The notes: a model not told the origin generated them from the sequence alone. Shown: positions 35,280 through 48,266, numbered from the stretch's first letter. The stretch is 64,000 bases of DNA from Metallyticus violacea (GCA_030762175.1 CM060833.1:71649501-71713500), one strand, 5' to 3'. Numbers and translations: made by a program.

Positions 35280-36039
35280 TCCTCAATGTTTTGAAGGAAG
35301 TAGAAGAAATCCTTTGAATTCTCCATATTTTGTACATGTTTCATATCCAATTTCCCTCAAAACTCGGGCATGTTTATTACCTAACCCTTTGATATTCCCA
35401 CACTTGATACTATGCTCTTTCTATCCAATTTTTTTCTCATATATGTTACCTCATGTATACTTTTATCTCTCTGCAAGATATGTTTAATATCTCAAGCGTT
35501 TTCGAAGAGAACAGAGGCGATCTCTGACCTGGACACCCTCTAGTAAATCTCGCAAAAAGTGGAAATAACGAAGTTGGTTGGGATATTTATTTTGGAAGAT
35601 TAATTGGGTCACTTTCACACAACCACTCATTAATGTTCAGACTCAGCAACTACCTTCCAATTTAAGAGCGTCTGGCAAGTGTAACCAGGTACTCACAATT
35701 ATTCCTGTCACTCAAGTTGCACGAAGGACTGTATAAGATCATAGAAAAGACATCTCGGGTACACAACAAAACAAGAGTACGTAAGACTTAACGCGTAGCC
35801 TCGCTAAAGAGCATCTTTGTCTTGATATTCTTGTAATTCTGGGTTTTTTAGGGTCCTAAATCCTCTCCTTTGGACTTAGAAAGTTCTCAGCAAAGTTTCT
35901 CATTTTCCTTACAGCTCAATTTGTAATCTCTTCCATCACTCTTCTATAAATAAACTCTTATTAGAAAGAAGTCGACTTTGTATTTCAACACTTAAGTGAC
36001 TAACCTATCCACTCATCATTGGGCTTACCGCTCTGCCTA

Positions 36040-36313
36040 TCGGTCCTAGTGGTAACTATACTTGCCTCGTAAACCCAAGATCGCGGGTTCATTCCCGGCC
36101 AGGGTGGATGGACATTTTCGGGAGTAAAACTTCTACGTATGGCTTCCTTCGGAAGGGAAGTAAAGCCGTGGATCCCATGTGGTAGATTTACGGCACAATA
36201 AAGAACTTCAAGCCTCTGAGACCTCTGAGCAAAATTTGTCAGCCGTTTCACGCCCTGAATAGAATGGGACCTGAGATGTTAAAGAGTGTCCGTAAATAAA
36301 CCGAATCAACAAC
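36040..36313 (+). mobile_element. SINE2 copy inserted into a tRNA-like repeat
   Basis: The head CGGTCCTAGTGGTAACTATACTTGCC and B box GCGGGTTCATTCCCGG, body GTATGGCTTCCTTCGGAAGG and tail AACCGAATCAACAACA are clear. Short deletions shorten the 3' domain. Left flank ACCGCTCTGCC and right flank ACCGCTCGGCC differ by one base and are the probable target duplication. Confidence 0.82.
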
Positions 36314-36500
36314 AACCGCTCGGCCATCCAATTTCCCTAGGCTCCCGCGAAGCCTCTAGCAGACGACTCCGCCGACACCGGGACGCGACAATACCTCCTC
36401 GGCATTTGCTAGAACGGAAAAATGGATCAGTCAAGGAGAACGGTGCTGGCGGGAATCGAACCGCAGATTTGCCATTCACGCCGTTCGTGCCTTAGTCAGG
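36314..36500 (-). repeat. Diverged tRNA-like repeat related to SINE1
   Basis: Minus-strand reading starts with CTGCGGTTCGATTCCCGCC (B box) then CAGCACCGTTCTCCTTGACTG, GCAAATGCCGAGGAGG (both echo the SINE1 body), a GC-rich stretch CGCGTCCCGGTGTCGGCGG and finally ATTGGATGGCCGAGCGGT. That last piece is an A box from the start of a tRNA-like unit, so two units may once have been in tandem. Confidence 0.5.
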
Positions 36501-37270
36501 TTATTTGTTAATTATCTGCAAATATCGCCCTTGCTATCGTTTAAGCTGCGGATCTTGCTTAGGATAGCTATGATTATTTGATTACAATTTATTTTTGTAT
36601 CTAGAATACAAGCCAGTTCTGGAATTAGTGCTATCATAGAGTATAGCTGTAGTGTTTTACATCCACCTCAGTTCAGATTTGCGCTCGATGCATTTCATAA
36701 AATAAAAAAAATGTTTGATTAAGGCATGGAAGACGATTAAGATCTGCCAAAAGTTAACTGTGCATCTAGCGATAATGATGTCTTCTGATATATTTTTGCT
36801 CCACTCCCTGACCGTCCGAGAATACTTCTACTTACCCATTTGATATTAATAAAAGTTTTGTTTATCCAGTCAGTTTTGCATGTCTCTTGTGGAATGATGG
36901 AACAGCATTTGAAAGCCTCCTTAGTTATAATTCAGATATATTTTATACACACAAGGACTAGACTGTCATTAAAGTCCTTAGATCTGGAATTTTGATTAAA
37001 GCGCTGTGTTATTTTGAGGTAAGATCATGCATGAAAGAGCAAAGGAAGTAAAAATGAATTTCATTGAAAGAAAAATGTTAAATTGATAATAGCATTTATC
37101 AACCACAATAATAACCAGTTTTAAGCTTTCCTGTGGAGCAGCAATAGGAAGAACAGTCCAATCATCTAATGTAATGATGCTAAGAATCAGAAGAATATGT
37201 TGCGATGTTGTGAAATATTTTAATGGTGTTCTATACTGTTTTCTTTCAACTTATAGTGTGTGTTTCTTTT
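36501..37270. other. AT-rich stretch, no gene recognised
   Basis: Nothing recognised. Confidence 0.5.
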
Positions 37271-37543
37271 AAAATTGTGTTTAACGCTCGTTTTTACTAC
37301 TGAGGCACCACGGGCTGTAGACACTGATGAAACGTGAAATGATATATTGGGGAAAGGATATTTTTTAAGGAAGGAAACGTTCCAGGCCTAAGTTTAGGGT
37401 ACCTCCCCGGCATTTGCCATTTATGAGGACTGAGGAAAACGTGGAAAAAACCTCAGTCAGGGAGGAAGGTCCTGGTGGGATTCGAACCCCAGATATCCCG
37501 CTCACGAGTCCACGCCTTAACGACTTCGGTTACCCGTGGCGGT
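37271..37543 (-). repeat. SINE1 copy, well preserved
   Basis: Plus strand reads GTGTTTAACGCTCGTTTTTAC to TTACCCGTGGCGG; on the minus strand the tRNA-like head comes first with B box GGGGTTCGAATCCC. It has the standard body length and is a good reference for SINE1. No clear target duplication. Confidence 0.88.
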
Positions 37544-40500
37544 ATTTGTTTATATTATAGACTAAAATGGACTATATATAGTCCCTTTCAGTCATCCTTT
37601 TGTACTTAGTACAAAGCTGTTTAATAAAGAAAAATTCTACAGGCAGAATTTCTCGCGCTAAAACTTTACTTTACATTATTGTGTAGCTCAATACGTATAC
37701 ACACGCGGTTAGTTTTACTGTTGTCACTTTCGCTTCCCGCTTATGAGAGGTGTCAGACATGCTCAGTTCTGCCTATAGCACAATGTAAGTAATACGCGAC
37801 GAACAATGTGCAGCTTTGATTTTCTCCAAACAAATCTTCAGCTGAGGTCTATTCAGAGAGATTGTTCTTCCCTACAGCACAGTTCGAAGATGATTTAAAA
37901 TGTTTTAAGGCGGGGGCAATCAATTTCAAAAGAAGGTGGACCCGAAACGCCGCTTAAGCTCTAACGGAAGAAAACATAATTCTGCCACTGCTATTGTGGA
38001 ATAAATTTAGTTGTTAATCATTTATTTATAAACATTGTGGGCTGACTGTATAAACACATATATAATACATGCATTAAAAGTGCTACTATGCATTATGCCA
38101 CTTTTAACAGGTGGACCACCAACTGTTTTAAGTTTTCCATCCCTATGCTCTAAGAAAACGCATCGCGTCTGTATATCCATGGCCTACAAATAACATTATC
38201 GGTATTTTGTTACGAAAATCTTACTCATAAGGCTCTGTAAGTAACACGAAACGACTCCAAACATAATTTGTTGATAAATAAAAATGTATGTCATACATGT
38301 TAAAAGTGATTTTATTTTTTTCATAAACTTTGCTGAACCCAACTTTTGGCCTCATTTTGCAGACATTCTACTCATAAAATAATTTCTCAGTTATATTGAA
38401 CTGTTCTCTCAAGTGATAATGTATTTCCCCGACAAATATCAGGACATTTATTTTTCTAGGAAGAAACATCGTTACTTATGACAGAATGCCTGAATAAAAG
38501 ATTTAATTGTTATAAGTGATTTATTGAATACATACTAATAAGTATAATAATGAATACATTTTTTTACTGATGTAGGCATAAACATAAAGGAAAATAAAGT
38601 TTGGTAGACCAGAAAAATAATGAATTAACCAATTCAAGTAAATTGTTATGACAAAACAGACTTAATAGCCTATTGAAACTTCATTCGGTCTTTAAATAGC
38701 TCAAGAATAAAGGTTGAAAGTCCCCAATGTCCCTCTGCAAATTAGATAAAATAGATAAAACACAGTTTGCGTTCAGTATTATCTACCTAGTCAACAGGGA
38801 AAAATGCCTTTGATTTAAACTACATTTTTCAAGTGATGTAGTTAGTGTGCAACCTAATGAATAATGTGACTGTACCACACCGTTCAGGTGTAAAGTAGCC
38901 CTTAATTAAGTTTTGACTGTGTAGTTGTCAACTTGATTTATGTGATATGTACAAGCCAATTCGGTTATCTTTACCTGTGCACATATGGGTTTATACATAC
39001 GTCATAATTTGTGATGGTTTCCGCAAAAATATCTCAATAAGATTGATGCCGTTAAAATAATCTTTTGAATCATTCACTAGAATGAATGATGATCAGGGCA
39101 TGATGGGTACCCCGGTTTCTTTCTGCAGTTCTGAAGGAGAGTTTTGTGATCCCTTATTCTTAAATTTTTAGAGTTTTTCTAAGGTTATCAGAAAGAAGTT
39201 GAATGCATTCATTGTCACAGGAGATGAAAAAATATTCCTCCTTATGATAAACCGAAGACAAATCTTCGGAAAGAAATGACGACGATGTGAAGGTGTTATA
39301 TTGAAACAGCAAGCAAACATACTGAATAAATTTGAAAAGGCCAGGGATTTGTTAACTGAATAGCGACATAGTTGATTTATTCCTGTCACCTCAAGAAGAT
39401 TATCAGGCTGAAAACGTTTGAAACCTATCTCGTATGTCAGAGTGTTGAGTAATTCATATTTGGATTTACCGCCTTATAATCGAACTTTCCGGAATTCGGG
39501 AAGCACCATGAAAAGAAAACAAATATTAATTTTATGTCTATGACCTACCAATTCAAAAGTTTTATTGAATATTTTTCGCCTATATAAATTAGATATATTG
39601 ATATTCGTACACACAAGCAATTCGTGACAAAACATTAAAAGAATTAAATCATTAAAAACACCGTTTACACTAATCTTGCTGTAATAGTTTCAGTTAAGAA
39701 AAGTTTACCACTATATTTAAAAAACATGACATTTTTCATACTTTATATTTGTTATTCGGCGACCTGTGAATCAATGTGAGGCGTTTCTCCAATGAGCGTG
39801 TGCTTACGTGTTTCCGCCATTGACTGGAACAAAGTAATGCTTAGCTTCCGCCTGTAATGTGGATTTGATAGTAATTCAGTTCAGTTCAGTTCAGTTACTG
39901 CCAGTTGTGTATTTCTGTTCTGTAATTAGTCACAAAGTGAATTGTGGCATATTCAGTCTAAGAAATCTAGGAAACAGCGTACTCATCGAAGAAACATTGG
40001 TTATCTTTTGGAGGATACCCGCAAAAAGTTAACTTTCACGATAAACAGGCATTTCTTGTGACTCTGTGCAAAGAGGTACTAAGTTGTTAAATATAAACCA
40101 CATAAAATAACGGTTGCATACTTGATTACACCTTTTTACTCCCTCTTTTTTTTAGACAATTAACAGAGAGAGAGAGAGAGCTGACCTCAACTTTTTTCGC
40201 AAGACTTCCACAGGTCGTATAGAGAATATTTCGACGAAAAAAATTGAAAGATTACTAATCTGAAGGCCCTGGGTTCGATTCCCCGCCACGTCAAGCTTTG
40301 TCGGTAGGCAGTTTTAATAGTATAAAATAATTCATTGGTCTTTTAAACCAGATATAATAAATATTTGAAAACTAGGAGAGTATATTTTATCTTCAATTTT
40401 CAAAACTAATATTTTTCATAAACTGTTTTTTCGGAGTTTTTCCTTACCTTAAGAAGGTGAATGCCAGAACTCTAAGGTGCCAAGGACTTTGAATTCATTT

Positions 40501-42391
40501 GCGCCATCGTTTATTAATTTAATTCATCCTTAGAGAATTAGATCTATACAATTCAGTCCACAACCTACAGACGTCGCGAGAAGACCAATACGGCGAAAGC
40601 GACAACAAACAGAGCATTAAAATTTTTGAAAGAGTTCTTCAGAATGACAGAATTGTTAGTAAGGATTTTTGCCACCTCGGTCTCTCGACCCAACACGTTG
40701 CGATTTCTGTGGTAAATTAAAACACACCGTGTACAAGACAAATCCACATACACTGGAATAATTGAAACAAAATATGCGCTAGAAAATAGAACGGGAACAA
40801 CAGCTGGTGATCCATAGGTTTTAAATGTATAGACAATGGCGTGGTCAATATCAGAACCTACTTTCATATAGTTAGTGAATAATAATTTTGAAATAGTTGA
40901 GGAAACTGTCGTATGGTTGTATCAGCGCCACTCTTAGGTTCCCGCACACGGCAATTAGCGCCGCTCTCGCCTATAGGCAAAACTCGGCTAGTTGGTTCAT
41001 AGTTCATTGGGTATCTCTGTAGTTTATGCGCGACGAAATATATAATAATGCATAATGTGCATTCAGTAGTAAAACACTTTTACCTCAAAGCCAATTTGAA
41101 AGTGTTTTCGTTTTTCCCTTCTATATAATAATATATCGCTATTTATTAGTGGGAGTGTATTTATCAGATCACTTTCCCTTGTGCATTGCTTCGTTTTCTA
41201 CATGCTATGAATTATCAGTTTTCTTTTTGATACAGTATCTTATATATGACAGTTTCTTTAGAAAGAACACAACGCTGTCTAAAATTAACCATTCATTTTT
41301 GGCCGTTTAAGAACAGCTGGTATAATATAACAGTTGCTAGCTCTTCAGGTTTATTTACAATTGTTTGAGCATGTATTCTAATCTGAGGCTCAAACACAGT
41401 ATGCATAATATATAACCAATTTTATTGCATCATTGACTCACCTTTGCTGAAAATTCGAAGCAATGCCAGTCTCCATTGGGGGCGGAACAACGAATTCAAT
41501 TCCAGAACAAATGGATGGTAACTCTTCTTATTGTAAACGCCTCTTTCTGATACAAAGAACAAAAAAGGCGATTTAAGTGACAAGAGTTCTTCTTTCTGAA
41601 TCCCCGGCACGATATGCCGATAATAATAGAAAACAAACCATTTTTGTGATAAATAAGTCGTTTATTGCTGTTTCTGTTGAGGATGGACTGTAACAAGGCA
41701 GCTTGACCTCATCAAGCCCCAAATGATGTCCTCTATATTCATTGGCTCTGCCCTATTGCGAGAAAAAATCTTATTTCTCAAACTAAACTGAAGCGAACTG
41801 CTCTGATTTTCATCTGTAGGTGTCAAAAACTCTTCGATAATTTCGGTAATTATTTCTTTAGTACAAATATGCACACGTTTCAATAGGAATTGGCATTATG
41901 TTCCGGATATGCAAGGCGTTCGTTGTTAACTTTAGTTTCGCTACGAGCAGTTACATATAGTTAGTTCTTGTTATGAATTTGTAGATGACAATAGAAGATA
42001 AATTTTACCATCTACTTCATAGATTTGAATAAAGGCAGTTCTTTACCCAATCCTATAATTCACGTTTGTCAAAACTTGCTTTAAATCTTTCTACATGTCT
42101 GGATGGACTATTGACTATTTTCGCCATATGTATATGTATGTATATATACATATATATATAGCTATCATGCGTAATAATACAAATATTAAATGTATTTACT
42201 GCTTTAGTACGTGTAGGTATTTTTCTAGAACAAGATTAAGTAATTTAAGATTTTTTCTATCTCTATTGTTGTCTGTCTATCCAAACATTAGCTTCATTCA
42301 TTCTCTCATTGTTGTATAGATCGTCTGCAGTATACAAAAAATCTTCATATTCTCCTTTTGGTGACCACGTCCGTTTTTATTTAATAAATTT
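37544..42391. other. Long stretch, no gene recognised
   Basis: Mostly AT-rich. A five-base repeat (CAGTT) about five times lies at 39878-39898, and a short GA run at 40164-40180. At 40268-40283 a B-box-like GGGTTCGATTCCCCG follows an anticodon-arm-like AGATTACTAATCT; this may be a worn tRNA or SINE scrap. The minus-strand frame 40565-40867 (100 codons) and the frame 41422-41883 (153 codons with one stop) have no recognisable motif. Confidence 0.4.
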
Positions 42392-43230
42392 GCTCAATGT
42401 ATTTCCTTTTAGATTTCCTTGCAAAATGTTTTCGGAAATCAATTTCCGCTTTCAGGAATTTTGATTTTATTAACAAATTGAAAACTTCAGATGGAGCTAT
42501 AAGTAAAACTTATTCTTTTTTAAAATGCATTAATTATAATCCATATTGTGAGCTGCTTATCCCATGAAAAGTATTTATGATATATATTTTTCTTGATTTT
42601 CTTAACATATTTCCTATAGTAGTAGGTGTACCTTTATTGTTATAAAATTCTATATACACATTACAAATATATTTTATGCATGGGTCGTAGACCATACATG
42701 CTTAACACAATTAGAAAGAGGAACAAATAATAATACAAATAAAACAATATTAATAACAATCAATAAATGTGAGAAGAATGATAATTACACATATGAATGG
42801 TAGCATATTGTATTATTTATAATTATACAAGTTATTTCGTTGTAACCAAAAAATAAATTGCTTCTAGCTTGCCGCGTCGTGGAACAATTTCGTACATGTT
42901 GTTATATGCATTTTGAAATATAACATTGAGTTTTAACATCCATTATTTATCTAATACTTTTGCTGAATGTTTCTCCTACTATATTTACTTACAAAATGTT
43001 TTTGGAAATGCACTTCCATCATCATCAAGTTTTATTATATTAGGAGTTCAAAAACTTCAGACGTTGTCGCCATACGTAATAATTCTTCCTTTGTTTTAAA
43101 TAGATTACTTTTAGTCCATCTTGTGAGTTGATTTTCGTATAAAACCCATTTAAGATAAATATAGGCGATTTTTCTGAATTTATTGTTTTTCTGATTTCCT
43201 TAACATGACATTTCCTGTAAGTTGTTACTT
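42392..43230. repeat. Diverged direct repeat (two copies, about 570 bp apart)
   Basis: 42392-42640 and 42959-43230 share the order TGCTCAATG/TGCTGAATG, TTGCAAAATGTTTTCGGAAAT/TTACAAAATGTTTTTGGAAAT, CACTTCC or ATTTCCG, AAAACTTCAGA, AGTCCATCTTGTGAG or AATCCATATTGTGAG and TTCCTTAACATG/TTTCTTAACATA. The copies are clearly related but old. Whether they are a duplicated host segment or two copies of an unknown repeat cannot be told. Confidence 0.65.
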
Positions 43231-44694
43231 TCACTCTATGAAATATCTATTTTGTGATCTTCTGTACCAATTTCTAGTAATGTACAAGTTACTACAGAAA
43301 TGACTGTAGTAACTATGACGATATTCTTATGGACATGCATCTGATTGAGTGCCTTAAACCTGCTCAGCACCTTCAGAGTTCCCCTCGTAGCATCATGCAT
43401 CAAGACATCTCGAGCTACATTTATCTTTCTTCTCTGCTTTAATTTTGTTGTGAACCCTTTCTGCGCAGTTTTCTTGGTTGTTTGAAGTTTCCGTACGTCT
43501 GTGAATGATTACTTTGAAATCCGGATATTATAAATGTTGATGAGCTGTCTTCGAATGCTTTCAAAGTGTAACATTTATCAATATTTCCTTATTTACCCCA
43601 ATACAATGTTCCGTTTTAAATACTCTGTTCACCTAGACATGAAAACATGGTGATTTAACACACCAGACTCAAGCTGAGGTGTGCTGTACATACATCACGA
43701 TATACAAGCAAGGTGTTGTTAAATATTTGCTCTGTGACATATGTTGTTGGGGTGAAAGTTGTGAATACAAAGCTGGCATTTAGCGAGGGTGAAAAATGCA
43801 GGGCATCGCTGTCTAGGGAAGACAAATGTTCGTTTACCGGCGATCATTAACACTGAGCTGAAATACACGAGAGCAACATTATGACTGCTGCAATTGATTA
43901 CGTCAGTGTAAAAACGAAATGATACATAAAATATAAACTGCTTCTACGCTCTCCATTCGGTTCAACGGTAGATTTTTCTTATATTTTGCTAAATATTGCA
44001 ACTTGTTTTCTGTAAGTTAATTGGTGGTTTTATGTATCGGACTCGTTAATTTTAAAGAATTAAGTACCTATATTAGTGACGAATTATGGATCAAAAGCAT
44101 TTCTTACGATTAAGTAACAATAATAAAATGAGTTAATAAACTGATAATCTGGAGAAGTTAATGAAATTTGGATGAAATAATTCGCAAAATCGAACCGAGA
44201 AATACGGCCATATTATATATGAATAAGCCCTTTAAATTTTAGACTGCTAATTGGAGGCAGGGTGAGGACGAACATTGTGACACTGAAGTCTCTAGAGCCT
44301 ATTTTTTCCCTAATTAAACCAAGAATGAGGTGAAGGAACTCAGAAGTGAACGCGAACTGGTGGCCATATTGCCCCAACATCCAGATGTCACTAGCAAGTA
44401 AATGGAGCCTTTCTCTTTAGGTATTCTTGTACTGAAGAGAAACCGGACAGACCAGAAATAATTATTTTATGTTATGTTTCATAAGTGTTCTACTGCTCTA
44501 CAAAAATACCTAGTTCGCAACTTTATATATATATACTAGGGATAAGTAATGGCAACCATTTTTTTTCACGAACAAAGGACAACACGAAAAATCTATAATA
44601 TATGATTGAAAGTGTATGGAATGTACTTTTGAATGAAGCTACCAGTTGATGTAAGTGAGTAGAGCTGCGTGTCTCAGCACGTCCCGAAGTTTAG
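43231..44694. other. No gene recognised
   Basis: Nothing recognised on either strand up to the LINE. Confidence 0.45.
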
Positions 44695-46740
44695 TTGATG
44701 TGCAACAATGATCAGGAATGGAGCGGGCTCACGTTAGCAACTTACATCAGAAAATATTCAACGCCTTCCCCATTCCAGGGCACAATCCAGCGTCTCAAAC
44801 CCAAAAAGGTTGCCGGACGTGACGGGCTTACCCCCCTCATGCTCCGCAACCTTTCTTTCAAGGCTGTGCTCTTTGTCACAAAAGTCTTTAATATGTGCAT
44901 CAGCCTGAGCCACTTTCCATGAGAGTGGAGGGAGGCAATGGTGATATGCATATTGAAGCCAGGCAAAGACCCAACCCACCCCTCCAGCTACCTATCAATA
45001 GCCTCCTTTCCACACTGAAAAGTGTTTGAGAGACTACTTCTTGCCCGTTTGCTTCCCTTGCTGGGAAATATCCAAGCCATCCCCCTCACCAATTCGGTTT
45101 CCGTCCTGGGCACTCTACCGCCCAACAGCTGCTGAGGGTTGTGGAGGCCTCAGCCCTGGGTTTCCAGGAGAGGTCCTTCACCCTAGTGGTATCTTTGGAT
45201 GTAGAAAAAGGCCTTGTCGACGATGGCACGCCGGGCTCCTATACATACTCATTCACCCGGAGCTTCCCAAAAGCTACATACACCTAATACACTCATACCT
45301 TAAGCACAGCACCTTCAAAGTAGCGGTGGTGGGAAACAAAGCAACACTAAGACCGATAAGCGGCGGAGTCCTCGAAGGTTCTGTTCTATCCCCGATTCTG
45401 TTTAACTTGCACATGTAAGACTTTCCCCACGCAGCAGACGTCAACACTGCTCAATACACAGATGACCTCCTGCTATACAAAACAAATAGAAACTTAAACA
45501 GAGTCATCATTCCTATACAAAGACTACTACACCTATCGAAAGGTGGTGTAGGCGTTGGTGAATGTCAATCAACCCGGCAAAGAGCAACGCCACAATTTTC
45601 ACAAAACGCCGCGTATCCGCAAACCTACCCACAATGATATACAGACAGCAAACGATAAGGTGGCACAATTCCATAGCCTACTTGAGTGTGCCACTAGATA
45701 ATGCTCTAACCTTCAGGGAACACATAGCCGGGACTGGTCACAGGGCACAGGGAGCAATAGCTCAACTGTTCCCTATGCTCAGTTCCAAGGCGAGGCCAGT
45801 CCACCTGAAATTACCACTTTTTAAAGCCCTGATCAGCCCTGTCACGCTATACGCCTGTGAAATCTGGGGTATGGCAGCTGACAGTTGGCTCGCACTTCTG
45901 CAAAGGGTGCAGAATAAAGGACTCAGGACCATTTATTCTGTAGGTCGATGCTTTCCAGTCAGGCTACTTCAGGACAGTTCTTCCCTCCCACATATCGAGC
46001 AGGAAAGTAGACGCCGGGCCACAACATTTTACGCCAATTTACCACTTCGTGAGAGCGCTCTCGTTCGATCACTCGACAGCTATTCCCGTCACAATAGGCC
46101 TAAGCCAAAATCCAAGGTGCCACGCCTTGTGTGTTGGATAACAAAGGGGCAAAACCTAGGAAAGGAAAATCATCCCAACTCCCCAAGAAACTAACCATAA
46201 AAATAACCAGAAAACCAAGCAGCGGCATGCCCATGCTGTTTACAAAGCCGCATATCAAGCAAAATCTAAGGATGTCATATCCGCCCGCTTCAGCAAGGAT
46301 AAGTTTTTACAGCACAATCCTTCCACCCCACACCCAAAACAGCACAACCAACCTACATCCCCCATCCCTTCTCTGCGGTTAAACCCAACACAGGGTAGGT
46401 ACGCAGCAACCTCACTACACAGGCTGAACACTAACCTCAGCCTGCCAGTTCTCTTCGGGCCTTCCCCATTGTTAACAACGAACCGTCGATGTACTTGGAG
46501 ACCACTTCGAAGGCTGCTTAGCACCGTGGATTACTGGAAGACCCGTTCTGTGACGGGTTTGCAACTCTAGTTTTGGTAACTCTTGTTCATGCCATACGAG
46601 TAATAATCCAATGTTGCTCGGTTGCCTGTGTTTAGCTTCTTCCCCATGAGGGCCGCCTACACTCACCTTCCGTTGGTGCACCATTCGGCAGTAAATACCG
46701 TATACTTTCAATCGTACATCTTAGATATTTCGTGTTTTCT
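44695..46740 (+). mobile_element. 5'-truncated Jockey-like LINE
   Basis: The unit contains the reverse transcriptase remnant (44740-46194) and about 550 bp of GC-rich 3' sequence ending near a GAGAGAGAGAAAAAA run at 46749. The composition contrasts with its AT-rich flanks. The 5' end with the endonuclease is missing, as usual for LINE copies made by incomplete reverse transcription. Exact ends and a target duplication were not found. Confidence 0.8.
44740..46194 (+). pseudogene. Jockey-type ORF2 reverse transcriptase, C-terminal half
   Basis: Successive frames give KVAGRDGLTPLMLRNL (family K.PG.D.I), a stop for W before EWREAMVICILKPGKDP, SSYLSIASFP, KVFERLLLARLLPLL, QFGFRPGHSTAQQLLRVVE, then motif A as VVSLDVEKG, where the family has DVEKAFD. 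HPELPKSYIHLIHSYL and SGGVLEGSVLSPILFNLHM (family GVPQGSVLSP) follow. The catalytic box reads QYTDDLLLY, family YADD, with both Asp kept. The last open frame (45562-46194, 210 codons) holds the thumb: SINPAKSNATIFTKRR, YLSVPLDNALTFREHI, PVTLYACEIWGMAADS. Several frameshifts and three or more stops make it inactive, but similarity is still easy to read, so the copy is not ancient. Confidence 0.85.
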
Positions 46741-47165
46741 CTTGTTCGAGAGAGAGAGAAAAAATAGTTGCACTGACTTATTAATTAATTTAAACAATTA
46801 AATTATTTTAAAAATATAATGATAAAATGCAGAAATGTAGAAATATTATCCTGAGAAAACTAAAGCCTAAAGCCTACATGGCAATTTGTTTTCTCAACCT
46901 TAAATTAATATGTTAGTATTTTTATTTTGTCTGCATCTTGTGTAACAAAAGTCATTTTAAACTAGAAACTTTTCTTGTAGTACTTTATCTTGCTCGACTA
47001 TCTAAGATATTTCATTTTTTAACAAGCTACAAAAGCGCTTACATAAAGTACTAATATTACAAACACATTTCTTAGTTGATTCTAAGGATTTGTTATTTCT
47101 CTATATTTCCCTCATTTTACGGTTGCCAGGCATAATTTCTTATTTCTAAAGAAAGAAAAATGTTA
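46741..47165. other. AT-rich stretch, no gene recognised
   Basis: Begins with a short GA run, then AT-rich; nothing recognised. Confidence 0.45.
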
Positions 47166-47388
47166 CAGATGTGCTAGAGGAAAGGAGAAAGCTTTTCGCA
47201 AGCAATCAGATTGGTACTGATGTCGTACTTACTGCAGAACAGCTGAAATGGAACTGGGTTGGGGGAACTGCGCGAAATCCGTAGCGAATATGAGACTCGT
47301 GGAAAGTGCAACGAAAGAGCGGGGGAATAGAAACAAACGGAGACGGAAGGAAACGATGAACAGATTTGAAAAATCTTTAATTGTGCAT
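47166..47388 (+). other. Weak exon candidate ending at a consensus splice donor
   Basis: A purine-rich segment ends CAT|GTAAGTACC at 47388/47389, a consensus donor. In one frame it reads VLEERRKLFASNQIGTDVVL then LTAEQLKWNW to a stop; in the frame that stays open to the donor it reads a basic run (ATKERGNRNKRRRKETMNRF). The two frames cannot both be coding and no homologue is recognised. Confidence 0.2.
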
Positions 47389-47898
47389 GTAAGTACCAAA
47401 GCTTTAGTATCACTTCACCCTGTGGAAAGAGGAGACCTTTTCCTTTACGGGATTTTATACGCTTATTTTATAAGTATCAGTCATTTGTAAACTGGCCAGC
47501 CTATACTGTAACTCCCTATTAAACGATGACCTATGTTAAAAGTAATCCTCGTGAGATTTGAAGCGTTTGTCCCTCTGCGACACCATCTGGTCAGTGGCAT
47601 CATCTAGAAAGTGTTAAGTTGCTCTTGGAAATATTCTGTCCAGACCAAAGAAATTATTAATAAAGAAACCTTACAGGCTAATGTTGTTTTTATAATATAT
47701 AATTTCAGTAATTCCATTCCATTTCTTATTTTAGTACGATAAGTAAATCGGATGTTTGTGAAAATCAGCTGTTACGATGGGCATAAAGCCGAAAAGACAT
47801 TTTAAAAATGTTGATATTATAGCTCATATCACATATAAAAATGTTTGTATATGTGGAATATTTAATGTAACATTTCAACAGCAAATAAATGAATTATT
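47389..47898. other. No gene recognised
   Basis: AT-rich with nothing recognised. Confidence 0.45.
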
Positions 47899-48035
47899 GT
47901 TGTTTTTTTATTTACGGACGCTCTTTAACATCTCAGGTTATCAGCATCCCATTCAATTCAGGGCGTGAAACGGCCGACAAATTTTGCTCAGAGGCCTCTT
48001 CTTTCAGGCTTGAGGTTCTTTTTCGTGCTGTAAAG
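47899..48035 (-). repeat. 5'-truncated SINE2 copy
   Basis: Only the 3' domain is present: plus strand TATTTACGGACGCTCTTTAAC, ATCTCAGG, CCCATTCAATTCAGGGCGTG and GCTTGAGGTTCTTTTTCGTGC. The tRNA-like head is absent. Confidence 0.82.
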
Positions 48036-48101
48036 TAAAAAATAAATAATTGATATTTGGCTAATTTCCCAAGGAAAACAGTAAAAGAAAAATATCGGTT
48101 G

Positions 48102-48148
48102 ATCTCTCTCTCTCTCTCCCTCCCTCTCTCTCCCTCTCTCTCTCCTTC
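48102..48148. repeat. (CT)n microsatellite
   Basis: CT repeat with CCCT interruptions, followed by an A tract. Confidence 0.92.
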
Positions 48149-48266
48149 AAAAAAAAAACTTCGACGTTATTTTGGTATATTGTCAAGAGAAACAGTTATA
48201 ACAATAATTTCGTTAAATATGTTTAGAACACGCGTTGCGGTAAGAGGTTGAACCAGATTTTTTTTG

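Larger units (their letters stand above)
33029..36039. other. No gene recognised; contains simple repeats
   Basis: Apart from the GA run at 34193-34246 and the TA run at 35242-35276, nothing is recognised. The open frames at 34049-34362 on both strands are produced by the GA repeat. Confidence 0.45.

Noticed and set aside
40565..40867. Minus-strand 100-codon open frame
   Set aside because: No motif, no clear start context and no neighbouring exon signals.
41422..41883. Minus-strand frame of 153 codons with a single stop
   Set aside because: No recognisable motif and no context; one stop in an open AT-poor stretch is not enough to call a gene.
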